DNA from: Cavenderia fasciculata
Taxonomy: Eukaryota > Evosea > Eumycetozoa > Acytosteliales > Cavenderiaceae
DNA: 64,000 nt
Direction of reading: 5' to 3'
NCBI RefSeq assembly: GCF_000203815.1
Contig: NW_004457624.1
Span: 310,001-374,000, forward strand
The notes under the pieces were generated by a model. The model saw nothing but the letters and a program-made list of their open reading frames with translations. It did not search any database and had not been told where the DNA came from. The position numbers and the translations under genes are program-made. Of this stretch, positions 25,201-34,960 are shown piece by piece; position 1 is the stretch's first letter, and each line of letters opens with the position of its first letter.

Positions 25201-26372
25201 CCGATCCGATTTGTCGTACTGATCTTCATTGTGAAATCGATCCACGAACCAATCAAATTTGTGAATTCTGGACCCATTGTACTCCAGGTTGGGAGATTTA
25301 CGAGATCCCTAGAAAGACATGTGCCGAACTAGGATGTGAAGCTCAAGGATTAATCTGTGAATGGAGACAGACAGTTCCTTGTCTTGGTACAAGATGTTGC
25401 TCTCAACATCCAGTCTGTGTTGATGACTATGGCGGACCTATTATCACTGAATATGGTGATGATATGGATAAATACAAGCCATATGCCGACACGACCACTG
25501 GTGCTCGCGATCGGTCTGGCCATGTCGATCCAACCCCCTTCCCAATTGCTCCACGGGACTATCTCATGCCCGTTCTCGATGAAATACCATGCGAGCAACT
25601 ATTCACACAGTCAAGTTGCGAATTCAAGAGACCACTTTGTGAATGGCAGACGTATCAAGGTTGTTGCGGCATCGAATCACGATCAGTGTGTGTCCATAAC
25701 CCAGACCCATGGAAATATTGCTCCAATACAACTAGTTGTATGAAGTATAGTGCTACTGGACAGATCTTCGAGATAGATTCTGGAAACTGTCGTCCACAAA
25801 CGGGTTGGGAGGAATTCACTCCATTTGTTGGTAACTGTAGTTCGCTTGAATGCGATAAATTGGGGATGCGATGTGTACAAACTCTGGTCACTGATTGTTC
25901 TGGGACTTCGTGTTGTCAACCATCACCTATTTGTGCACCATACGACAATACCAAATCCATCTGTGAAATAGAGTCTGGCATCAGTATCAATCATCATCAT
26001 GACAATCATCTCAAACCTCCTTACCATGATCCCAACCACCATGATAACCATCATTATGGACATATCTGTCACCAAGAACATACATGTGAACATGTCCTAT
26101 GTCCAAAGAACACAGCCTGTCATCATATTGGAGGTCACTCTACCTGTGTCCCAATCAAACCACATCACGTTGATGATATTTGTTCAAAGGTTTATTGTCC
26201 AACCGGCACCAATTGTCATCTCACAGAAGATGGATATCCAATATGTCTCGACTATGACAAGGAACTTGATCACCATCACCACACCTCCACAGCATGTGAT
26301 CCAACATGTCCAAATAATATGAATTGTATCATTGTAAATAACAAACCTCAATGTATATTTAAATTTACCTAA
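22285..26372 (+). CDS. Secreted Cys-rich, Thr-rich mucin-like matrix or spore-coat-type protein
   Basis: Seven exons: 22285-22336, 22393-23043, then starts near 23101, 23313, 23461, 24396 and 24543, ending at 26372. A signal peptide (MIRIISLILVLFISTS) leads to a Cys-rich block (CQWVPLKSCCSSC, CCRMSAVC). Then come about 700 residues of Thr/Ser/Ala/Pro mucin-like sequence, a second Cys-rich block repeated at least twice (FCGSQTTEGDC, CEWLNFPCCCGY; compare CEFKRPLCEWQTYQGCCG), a His-rich linker and three follistatin-like CxxxxCPxxxxC modules. This pattern fits dictyostelid extracellular matrix or spore coat proteins; the exact role is inferred. All six introns interrupt codons after the first base (phase 1), so each repeat exon can be gained or lost without shifting the frame. 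A large minus-strand open frame over 23452-24342 is only a shadow of the Thr repeats. Confidence 0.88.
23463..24300 (+). repeat. Coding minisatellite encoding Thr/Pro/Ala mucin repeats
   Basis: A roughly 39-base unit encoding about ATTTSTPTTTTAP is repeated with small insertions of ACT/ACC codons, followed by a longer TAS/TTA type repeat towards 24300. Codons for Thr vary within and between units, but large blocks are identical, a sign of recent unequal exchange. Confidence 0.85.
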
Positions 26373-27130
26373 AATCAAACAAACAAACAAGCACCAATCA
26401 AAAATAATAATAATAATAATTCCGCTGATTTTTTTTCTATTATAAATCTAATCTAAAAGTAATAAAACAAAAGTAAAAAATATTAAATCTTAATTCTTTT
26501 TTACTCATTCTAAATACTCGTGATTAGTGATTTTTATATCCTATTCCCTTTAAATTTGAAATAGAAATGACAAGTAAATTTATATTTGGTTCTGTCCAAG
26601 CATAGTACACTACTATTACTCTTCTTTTTCTTTTTTATAAAGATTCACCTAAAAAATTCATAGAGGAGGTAATAAATGTCCTCAAGGATACCTGCAGAGT
26701 TGGACTACCACGGAATATGGTCTGTTGATCAAATCAGTATAATTTATTTTGATGGAGAATACAAAAAATCTAAAGATGAAATATATGAAGGTCTGAAATT
26801 TTGGAATACCTGAAATCTATTGCCACACCAAGTATGTATTTCATGAAATAAATCGAAGATCTTCTATATTAGAAAGAATTCTATTGAAATTTAGATACAA
26901 ACCTCCAACCCTCAAAGACACAAACAATAAGAAAATAAGGAGAACAAAATGATATTGACCATTTGATATCCACGTTTCGGAATCCAAAAACAATTTGTAC
27001 AGGTAGAAAAACAATTTGAAAGGGTAGGAAAAAGATTAGAGAAGCAAGAGGATCTTATTCTTAGTGTACGTATCAAACAAGGGTTCTAGTAGAATGGTGC
27101 AAAATAATAGTATAATTTTTTGTAAAAATA
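26373..27130. other. Spacer with an unidentified coding remnant
   Basis: No intact gene. Around 26720-26812 a short plus frame reads SVDQISIIYFDGEYKKSKDEI before stops, and 26880-27060 has other protein-like pieces in different frames, so this may be a decayed gene I cannot identify. The left part is the 3' flank of the mucin-like gene, with an ATA repeat at about 26405-26420. Confidence 0.35.
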
Positions 27131-27134
27131 AATA

Positions 27135-27237
27135 ATTGATTTATTGACAATATATAAAAGAGGTTTCATTGATATTAGTTCCAAAAGGAGGAGTGACCAA
27201 TATCAAGTCATTATAATTCATTGTTGACAATAATCCA
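27135..27237 (-). promoter_or_regulatory. Candidate SECIS element in the selD 3' region
   Basis: Read on the minus strand, AUGAC (27211-27207) is followed by an 11-base stem TTGATATTGGT (27206-27196), a loop of about 16 bases containing CC pairs, the matching stem ACTAATATCAA (27179-27169) and UGAA (27168-27165). This gives the UGAN/NGAN pair set of a SECIS core with 11 paired bases, one of them G-U. An outer helix also forms: a 12-base segment near 27225-27240 pairs with a segment near 27135-27147 at about 10 of 12 positions. It lies about 390 bases after the selD stop on the same strand, as a SECIS should. The apical loop has C where most SECIS have AA, which some known SECIS also show. Confidence 0.72.
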
Positions 27238-27600
27238 ATCCATCTATTCCATCTATTCTTTTAATAAAAATCTTTCTATTCAAATATGAATTGCGCTGCT
27301 TTGCATTCATTCTATTGAATTAAAATTATTACTTGTATTATTATTATACTCAAGAGAGATAGGTAATAATACTGGGAAATGATGTTTAACAAAAAATTAA
27401 TTATAATTATTTTGAAAATATAAATATTTGGTTTTGGTTTGGTATTGGTTTGATTTGATTTGTTTTGTTTTGTTGTCTACTATTTAAATGATTGTTGTTG
27501 TTATTTTTTGGTTTGGGTAAATATTTTTTTCCAATTTGATTTACCCATATACTACTATTATTGATTTCAATATATATATTGGATGATCCATTCTTTTTTT

Positions 27601-28843
27601 TTAAAAATTATTATTTGGTAAAACATTAATAATATTTAAATTATCTACGAGATAGGAGTAATTTTCAGATTGAGGTTTATCACTTGCTTTAACCTTGCCG
27701 ATGATCCAAGCTGGTTGTTTATCGATTTCTTGCATGTCGTCGATAAATGCCTGAGCCTTGTCGGCAGGCAAGGCAACCAACAGACCACCACTCGTCTCTG
27801 CACTCATACCCTTGAGGAGGTTGTAGTTGTAGTTTAGAGTGGCGTCAATCTCTACCATGCCTTGCATGATTGGCAACGTGTCAATTTCAAAGTAGACTGC
27901 TGCGTTTTGGTTCTTGGCCAAATTCATCGAGTGTCCCAACAGACCGAATCCAGTGACATCGGTACATGCGTGTGCACCGTGTTTCATCATCATTCTTGCA
28001 CCGGTTCTGTTGAGACGTGCCATTGAGTTTACAGCATATGCCCAACACTCGATAATCTGCTCACGAGTGACTACACCAGTGATACGCTCCCATTTCTCTG
28101 GGAATCCTTGTAACCATTGATGTGCGTTGGCACACACCTGTGTTCCTAGTGGTTTGGTCAACACCAATACATCACCAGCAACAGCTCCAACTGGCATGAT
28201 AAACTCGTCCTTTTTAACCACAGATGTTGCTACACCTCCAATAATAGGCCATGGATTCTTTACAGTTTGTCCACCCGTTATATTTGTTCCTGCAATCTTT
28301 GCATTATCTAAAGAATAAAAGAAATAAAACAAATTAATAAACAATAAGAAGAATCATTAACGTTGATGTAGATATATACCATTAAAACCATTGATCATTC
28401 CTCTAGTACTCCAAGTTCTTTGTTCTGGGGTCATATCGGTAGAACCTGCCAAGATCATCAACATATTGTCACAATCTGCAATACCAAAGGAATAGAGATC
28501 TGATAGTACGTTTGCACATGCTATCTTACCCATAAGATAAGGATCATCACAATTTGGGAAAAAGAACTAAAATGAATTGAAGTTGAATTGAAATGAATGA
28601 ATGAATGTTAATGTTTGAATTGTTTTAAATGTATATGTATATATGTATGTTACATACATCAGTAGTAGAAACCATAACTATATCATTAAACTTTGTAGGC
28701 ACAACAGAACAATCAAAACCAATACCTGAACCAATACCCTCAAGAAGGGAGAGCAGCTCCTTCTGAGGGATCTTACAACCTCACCCTTTTAATTTTGTAA
28801 AGTCTGTTAACTTGCAAAGTAACTCTTCTTGTTTACTTCCCAT
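27601..28843 (-). CDS. selD: Selenophosphate synthetase, a selenoprotein with in-frame UGA (SPS2/SelD)
   Basis: Three exons (28843-28658, 28566-28380, 27307 side 28307-27601) give 359 residues if UGA at codon 21 is read as selenocysteine. The site reads LKG-U-GCKIP, the catalytic position of SelD, which is Cys or Sec in the family. Further family blocks are [61 protein letters not shown] and SAETSGGLL. The enzyme makes selenophosphate from selenide and ATP for Sec-tRNA synthesis. Without recoding the start codon would give only a 20-residue peptide, so the upstream exon is easily missed by gene callers. The gene lies alone, and its 5' end has been copied to 29752-29895 as a dead fragment. Confidence 0.94.
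28781..28783 (-). other. Selenocysteine (UGA) codon of selD
   Basis: The TGA lies in frame between AAA GGG and GGT TGT, at the exact active-site position of SelD. The reading frame continues through two introns into a full SelD protein. A SECIS-like hairpin lies in the 3' region. Confidence 0.92.
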
Positions 28844-29023
28844 TCTTTCTCTTTCTATCTTTAATACAAATAACTAAAAGCGACGGTGTATCTGAACAAT
28901 GAATGATGAATCTTATGTTATCGGTTTGAGGGTCCGCATCAAAAAAAATTCGATTATTTTTTTTTGATTGAGATGAACTTGAACTTCAAGAACAAAGGAA
29001 AGTACGAACGTTTATTATTTTAT

Positions 29024-29494
29024 TTATTCATATACATCTTCTTCTTGTTCTTTGTTTTTAAATTCTCCAAAGAACGACATTACTGGTTCGCCAGTCTTTG
29101 GGTCTCTGTTGAAATTGAAACCTTTGATTCTCGAAAGTGCATTCTTTTTGGCTCGAGCCACCAAATTCATGGCTCTATTGATTTCAAGATTGATCTCTTT
29201 ATAACGTTGTAACAACATGTAGTCATAGCCATCGGAAAGATAGACGGTTCCTTTAGAGACTGGCTTTAAATGATTGGGGTGGTACTTTTTGGTTCCAGAG
29301 TGACCACAGACTAGGAGCTTGACAGTGGCAACCTTGTGTTCTAGATGTTGATGATTGTATTTGGGTTTATACTTTGCAAGTCTAAGTGTTTGATTCTCTC
29401 TCCAGTATCTGTAATCTTCTAATGATACACCATAAAGAAGGTTGGATAATGGTTGTAAAATATCTTCTTCATGATCGAATTCATAGGTTGTCAT
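29024..29494 (-). CDS. Unknown dictyostelid small protein, local family member 1
   Basis: A single exon of 156 residues with no family I recognise. It shares a colinear pattern with the products at 30594-31148 and 34961-35500: an acidic start ending in GVSLEDYRYWRE (GVPTEDYQYWVD in the others), KPKYNHQHLEHK, KKYHPNHLKPV, a central INRAM block and a C-terminal block with SFFGEF (EFVFFGEG in the others). No signal peptide or membrane segment is seen, so it should be cytosolic or nuclear. The start ATG lies only 4 bases after a run of 13 C on the coding strand. The shared promoter box lies about 140-180 bases upstream. Confidence 0.75.
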   Translation of the reverse strand: MTTYEFDHEEDILQPLSNLLYGVSLEDYRYWRENQTLRLAKYKPKYNHQHLEHKVATVKLLVCGHSGTKKYHPNHLKPVSKGTVYLSDGYDYMLLQRYKEINLEINRAMNLVARAKKNALSRIKGFNFNRDPKTGEPVMSFFGEFKNKEQEEDVYE

Positions 29495-29627
29495 GACAGG
29501 GGGGGGGGGGGTTATTATTTATATGTATATGTATAAGAGGAAGAAGAAGTATTTGTTGTGTAAAAAGATGATGATAATAATGAATTAGGGTGACCAACAA
29601 ACTAGAGTTTTATAGCTATGCTTTCCC

Positions 29628-29675
29628 CTGTCAGTCGGATCATCAACAACCCCACAACGCTACGGTCAGTCATCC
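29628..29675 (-). promoter_or_regulatory. Shared promoter box, copy 1
   Basis: On the plus strand it reads TGTCAGTCGGATCA, then CAACAACCCC, then TACGGTCAGTCATCC. The same arrangement lies upstream of three other members of the local gene family. It has two related GTCAGTC units about 35 bases apart. It sits about 135-180 bases before the start codon at 29494. Confidence 0.7.
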
Positions 29676-29751
29676 AAAAAAATCTCAACTATGAGTTTGC
29701 TGTTTGTTGTGAGCATGTATCTCTTTCTCTCTATCTCTATACCCTCCTTCT

Positions 29752-29895
29752 CAGGGATCTTACAACTTGCAAAGTAACTCTTCTTGTATACTTCACATTC
29801 TCTCTCTATCTCTATCTATCTGTATCTTATATAACTACAGCGAGTATTTGAACAATGATTGACTATGGTCCTATGTTTGTATTTGGACACCAAAA
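29752..29895 (-). pseudogene. Dead fragment of the selD 5' end and promoter
   Basis: Bases 29752-29895 match the start of selD and its upstream DNA (28765-28955): GGGATCTTACAAC, CTTGCAAAGTAACTCTTCTTG and the following TC-rich leader are shared. About 31 bases that include the selenocysteine codon are deleted, and the ATG is now followed at once by TGA. It therefore cannot encode SelD. With the family pseudogene at 30241 it suggests tandem duplication of a block running from selD exon 1 through the neighbouring small gene. Confidence 0.8.
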
Positions 29896-30240
29896 AAAAA
29901 TTCAAAACAATTTTTTAGAATAGAATCTTTTGATTGATCTTCACAATTGAAAATAAATGATTGTCAATGTCGTTGTTTGAATATTATGTATTACCTTTGT
30001 CTTGTAAATCAAGTACCTTAACTTTTCTTATCTCTATTTCTCTCTTTCTCTCTCTTTTTTTTGAACAAAATCTGAAGAATGAAAAAGTGAACATCAAATG
30101 TGTGATTTTTTGTTTTATGATATTTATTTATTTAATTAAAATAAATATAAATAATCCATATTTACAATTAATGGATACTATGTTTGTATTGGTTGGTCCA
30201 TCACCATCATAAGAAATATATAAAATAATAATAAAAGTAA

Positions 30241-30495
30241 TTAATAATCAATATGATTTAATTCGCTATTTTCACTCCAGCAAAGAAAACAAATTTTGTT
30301 ATCTTTCCAGAACCAAAGATATCTTTGGTGAAAGAGTAACCATTGATACTCTTCCAATTTCTCTTCTGACATTCTTGAGATTTTGTTCGACTTGGTTGAT
30401 TGCATGTTGATACGTTGAAATCTATCACCTTTGATGTCATAGTTGATAAAGATGCAGTCATCAACTGGTGGTTTGTCTTGACTGACTATTATACT
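30241..30495 (-). pseudogene. 3' remnant of a local family member
   Basis: The coding-strand pieces INYDIKGDRFQRIN and, in another frame, SGKITKFVFFAG match VINGGRFQSIN and KGKITEFVFFGEG in the intact members at 30594-31148 and 34961-35500. A frameshift separates the two and the first half of the gene is absent. It lies just upstream of the selD fragment, in the same relative order as the intact family gene beside selD. Confidence 0.8.
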
Positions 30496-30593
30496 TTTAT
30501 ATTTGTTAGAAATTGAACAAGTAAAATGCAGAGACACGAATACAGGTCGACGCAAAGACAGAGAGATATTATTTTTTTTTTTAGTATACACAA

Positions 30594-31148
30594 TTATTTT
30601 TTATTTTTCCAAGTGCTTGTATTTCTCATTCTAAGGCTTTTAGGACGTGTACCTTCACCAAAGAATACAAATTCTGTTATCTTTCCTTTTTGGTCTCTTG
30701 TCACTTGGATTCCTTTTACTTCTTCTCCCATTTGTTCTGTGACATCATGCAAAGTATCAGTGGCTCTTAACATTGCCTTGTTGATCGATTGGAATCGACC
30801 ACCATTGATGATTGTATCGATATGAGGAGCTTTTGGTGGGTCGGCTTTTTTGAAATGGTTCTGATGGTACTGTTTGGGAGAGTCACCAGTCAAATGGGAG
30901 ACCAATAATTTGGTCTTGGCAGCTTGGTGTTCTAAAAGTTGATGGTTGAACTTGGGTTTGGTCTTGTTCAATACTAGTGGGGCTCTTGGTCCCATAGCGA
31001 TTTGTGTAGCGTCTACCCAGTATTGGTAATCTTCAGTTGGTACTCCTGTAAAATAGGCATAGGCTTCAACAACATGTTCGTCACGTTCATAGTGGTATGT
31101 AGTGGTAGTAGTGGTGGCAGCAGCGGCGTTGGCTTTGGTGGTAGACAT
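30594..31148 (-). CDS. Unknown dictyostelid small protein, local family member 2
   Basis: A single exon of 184 residues, near-identical to the 179-residue product at 34961-35500 except for a Thr/Ala-rich N-terminus and a divergent region around residues 135-150. Pattern: HYERDEHVVEAYAYFTGVPTEDYQYW, KPKFNHQLLEHQAAKTKLL, SPKQYHQNHF, INGGRFQSINKAML, KGKITEFVFFGEG, then a basic end RPKSLRMRNTSTWKNKK. No known domain. The flanks 30525-30600 and 31260-31380 are also shared with the other copy, so the duplication covered the whole gene and its promoter. Confidence 0.78.
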   Translation of the reverse strand: MSTTKANAAAATTTTTTYHYERDEHVVEAYAYFTGVPTEDYQYWVDATQIAMGPRAPLVLNKTKPKFNHQLLEHQAAKTKLLVSHLTGDSPKQYHQNHFKKADPPKAPHIDTIINGGRFQSINKAMLRATDTLHDVTEQMGEEVKGIQVTRDQKGKITEFVFFGEGTRPKSLRMRNTSTWKNKK

Positions 31149-31302
31149 GGTTATTAATTGTATAAAATATATTTAATGTTGTTATATAAATATAAATAAT
31201 ATTATTATTTAAAAGAAGAAGAAGTATTTGTTGTTGTTGTTGTTGATAATAATGAATGAGAGTGACCAACAACAAACTAGTGTTTTAAAGCTACGCTTTC
31301 CC

Positions 31303-31350
31303 TGTCAGTCGGATCACCAACAACCCCGCAACGTTACGGTCAGTCATCCA
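31303..31350 (-). promoter_or_regulatory. Shared promoter box, copy 2
   Basis: The plus strand reads CTGTCAGTCGGATCACCAAC and then CGTTACGGTCAGTCATCC, as in copy 1, about 155-200 bases before the start codon at 31148. The flanking words (AAAGCTACGCTTTCCC before it, AAAAAATCTCAACTTGC after it) are shared too. Confidence 0.7.
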
Positions 31351-31525
31351 TCAAAAAAATCTCAACTTGCTTGAGTTTGCTGAATATATATTATTATTTA
31401 TTTTTTATATATATATATAGAAATAAATATATATAGATACTTACTTTAATAAATAAATAATTAGTTGAGGTATAAATAATAATAAAAAGATCTTTTAGAT
31501 TAGTTTGTAGTAGTGAATAATTAAA

Positions 31526-32020
31526 ATGAATTGCAGTTTTAAAGGTACTTGTACAGATACAGTCAAGTCAGTCTGAATCTAATCTCCTATCGCTATGTAA
31601 TTGATCATTGTTTTAATTTATAGTTTTTATACAAGAAGTAAATGTCGAAGACAAGAAGTAAATGTAGCAGATGCAATGGAATTATCATGTTGCAATCAAA
31701 GAAATGAAATCTTTTTGTTCTTGGTCGATATTTTCATCACTGAAGAAAAAGAGGACGATATAGGAAGATTGAAAGCAGCACGCAATATTGAATCGGCAAT
31801 CACTATATCATCAATTTGTGGTCACATTGAATATGTCAAGTATCTTGTATCAACATTCAACATTACTACTCTTGGAAAGTGGTGTACACATAAAAATTTG
31901 ATTTCGGAGATTGCATCCTTCTCTTTCCCAATTCAATTCGCATCGTATTATTATAAATATTATTTGTATTATACTTACTTATACTTACTTATCTGTATTT
32001 TATTTTATCTAATTTAAAGA
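31526..32020 (+). pseudogene. Ankyrin-repeat-like fragment
   Basis: The frame over about 31619-31900 encodes two ankyrin-like units (AMELSCCNQRNEIFLFLVDIF and SAITISSICGHIEYVKYLVS) of the kind common in dictyostelids. A possible first exon (ATG 31526, donor after about 31543) joins out of frame to it, and the 3' end runs into low-complexity Tyr/Leu. It looks like a short remnant. An intact small gene with unusual splicing cannot be excluded. Confidence 0.45.
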
Positions 32021-32098
32021 AGGAGAAGAAGATGATCGCGATAAAGAATCCAAATCAATTATATGTTGAATTATCTTTCAGTTGCAAACAAAGACATC

Positions 32099-33845
32099 AT
32101 GTCAAAGTCTGGTAAGCTAGTACGTTGATCATGTGTACATGATCATTCATGATCAGTCGACTGATTATTGTGTATCTATCTATAGATCCACAAGTATTGG
32201 TATATCAATCGACCCATGGAGAACCAGACAATTTCCAATTAGTTGGAGCTTCTGAAAAGATAAAGAATAACCTAAACCCAACCTTTAAGACCCCTGTCAA
32301 GGTTGACTACTACTTTGAAGCTTTGCAACCATTACAATTTGTCGTTGTCAATGTCGATGGTCCAACCAAGACATCCTACAAAGATCTAGCCAAACACGAT
32401 ATCATTGGTAGCTGTATCATCACACTCAGTGAAATCGTATCAGTACCAGGTCGAAGAGTAGAAAGAAACTTAAATACACCAGCCGGTAGCTTCAGTGGAA
32501 TGATTGACATCAAAGCTGAATTCTTCCAAAGAACTGGTCAAAAGGTTCTTTTCCAAATTGCTTGTAGACATGTAAATAGTCAAAAGAGAAAGGATGAATG
32601 AATGGAATGATTAACTCTTTATTTATTTAAATTTAGTTGGACAAGAAAGATTTATTTGGAAAGAGTGATCCATACTTTAAGATATTTAGAAAGAATGAAG
32701 ATGATGTAACATGGACAGAGTTTTATCAATCCAAGGTAATCATGAATGAATTGAATCCGATATTCGAAGCAAACAAGTTTCCAATAGATGTTGTATGTGG
32801 AGGTAATCTAGATCGACCAATCAAATTTGAATTCTTTGATTGGGATAAACGATCAGCTCATGATTTAATTGGTATTTTCGAGACTACTTTAAGACAATTA
32901 CAAGAGAGTGATATTAGAACTATGGAAATACCAATTGTCAATGTAAAAAAAGATTGTAAATCGGGATACAAGAATAGTGGTATTTGTTACTTTAAGAGTT
33001 TCTATATCAAGGCTGCCTACCCCTACTCCATATTAGATTTCATTGCTGGTGGTACAGAGATTGGTTTGATGGTTGCTATTGATTGCACAGTCTCTAATGG
33101 ACCACTACATAATATTGGTGAGACCTTGAATCAATATGAACAGTCTATATTGGGTATTGGACGTGTTTTGGAGCCTTATGACACTGATCGTATGATTCCA
33201 GTCTATGGGTATGGTGGTAGTATCAACGGTGTCACCTCACATTGTTTCCCATTCGATGTGATTGGTGGTAGAGAGGAGGCTGCTGGTATCTACGACGTCC
33301 AAAGAATTTATCGCCAAAATATGTCAGCTATCGGTCTGTCTTCACCAACCAATATGGAACAAATCCTTAAAAAGGCAGTTACTGCTGCTGAAGCAGGTAA
33401 AATATCACCTACTCCAAAATACACCATTCTTTTGATTATCACCGACGGTGATATTTGTGACTTGACCCAAACTAAAATTCAAATTGTAAAAGGTTCCAAA
33501 TTACCATTATCCATTGTCATGTATGTAAAACAAATCAAAAAATAATCAATCAAACAATAATTATTTATTTATTTAATTTAATTTAGTGTCGGTGTTGGTA
33601 GTTCTGCATTCTTTTCAATGAATGAGCTTGATGGTGACATGAATTCATTAAAGGGAGCGGTCAGAGACATTGTCCAATTTGTGCCATTTGCTGAAGTCTG
33701 CAAGAATGGAGATATTGCCAAGGAAACATTAAAGGAGATTCCAAAGCAATTCATTCGTTACTTTAAGAAAAATCACATCACTCCACCCCCACCAAGACCT
33801 TACATTGCTCCACCCTATACGCAACCCATTCTATACCCACAATAA
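32099..33845 (+). CDS. Copine (two C2 domains plus von Willebrand A-like domain)
   Basis: Four exons (32099-32111, 32186-32571, 32637-33520, 33587-33845) sum to 513 residues in frame. The first coding exon encodes only MSKSG. The C2A domain covers about 10-130 and the C2B domain about 133-250 (DKKDLFGKSDPYFKIF, NPIFEANKF, FDWDKRSAHDLIG). The A domain starts at IGLMVAIDCTVSNGP, a MIDAS-type motif with Thr for Ser, and contains YGYGG, CFPF and SIVIVGVGSS. The Pro-rich end is typical. Copines bind membrane phospholipids on calcium rise; in D. discoideum they act in cytokinesis, contractile vacuole function and development. Which of the cpn genes this matches cannot be told here. Confidence 0.95.
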
Positions 33846-33931
33846 CATTATATACATATATAAATAAACAAATCATCATTTTATTTTATCTATCTATTAT
33901 TTTTTTAATTAATTATTACTTATACATTTAT

Positions 33932-34441
33932 TTATTTTTTATTTTTATACATTTTTTCTGGTTTAGATATTTGATTATTCTTTCCAATGAAATAGAATTC
34001 AATAGTGTCTCTAGCTTTGGAGATGGATAATCCTTTTAATGGACCAATTTCTCTTCTTACACTGACAAACATTGTTTGAGATTTAGCCATCAAATCGTTG
34101 ATATCTTGAAACCGGCAACCCAATATGAAATCCTTTCGGTCTGGAACAATAAAGATATCTTGTACTCTTTTGAAATGGTATGGATAGTACTGATGTTTTT
34201 GGTTTAAACTATCATTTGTGTGGGTCAAGTGACAAAAGACCTTTTGATCTTGGCATTGTGATGTTCAAGTTGTTGATGACCGAATTATGGTTTGTTCTTG
34301 TTCATTAAAAAGAGCGTATGTTTCTCTCCAGTATCGGTAATCCTCTAATGGTACACCTGAAAAGACGATGGCAAGTGTTTCTATAATATCCTCTTCGCAT
34401 TCGTATTCAAATGTGTGTGAGAATGATTCTGTGTTTAACAT
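33932..34441 (-). pseudogene. Broken local family member
   Basis: An ATG at 34441 opens a family-like start (FEYECEEDIIETLAIVFSG, then LEDYRYWRE). The frame then shifts, a TAA interrupts NKP-stop-FGHQQLEHHNAK (compare NKTKPKFNHQLLEHQAAK in the intact copies), and a second shift precedes YYPYHFKR, CRFQDINDLM and the FYFIGKN end. One stop and two shifts make it a pseudogene. A weaker promoter box remains upstream at about 34553-34575. Confidence 0.85.
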
Positions 34442-34552
34442 TTATGTATATATATATATATAAATAAAATGGTATAGATGTATGTAAGAAAGAAGTGACA
34501 ATGATCATTTAGGTAACCAACATAACTAGTAGGGTCTCCCTCATCAAGGCCA

Positions 34553-34576
34553 CCACAACGTTACGGTCAGTCACCA
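34553..34576 (-). promoter_or_regulatory. Shared promoter box, copy 3 (degenerate)
   Basis: The plus strand keeps CACAACGTTACGGTCAGTCA but has lost the left GTCAGTCGGATCA unit, replaced by a diverged CTCCCTCATCAAGG. It lies upstream of the broken family member, about 115 bases from its old start codon. Confidence 0.6.
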
Positions 34577-34960
34577 TCAAAAAAAGTAAATATAAACCCT
34601 CGAAGCTACCCGAGTTTGTTGTTTGAGTTGAGGTTGTTTTGATCCTACTTATATATATATATATGTATATGATATATTTATAGTTGTACTTTTTATACCT
34701 ATCTATCTATCTATCATGATCTTCTAGTATACTAGTTTGCTATTATTAATTAAGAAGAAAGCATAATTATCCAACATTTGTCGTAAGTATACTAGTTTGT
34801 TGTCCTGATATATCTTGTAAAAGTAATCAAGTACTTAAACTTATCTCTATCTCTCTCACTATGTTCAAAATAAAACAAGTAAAATGCAGAGACACGAATA
34901 CTTTTAAATATTTACGTAGCAAAGACAGAGAGATATTATTTTTTTTTTTAGTATATACAA

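Noticed and set aside
29618-30212. Short plus open frames with TC-rich translations
   Set aside because: They read through TC-rich leaders and promoter boxes of minus-strand genes.
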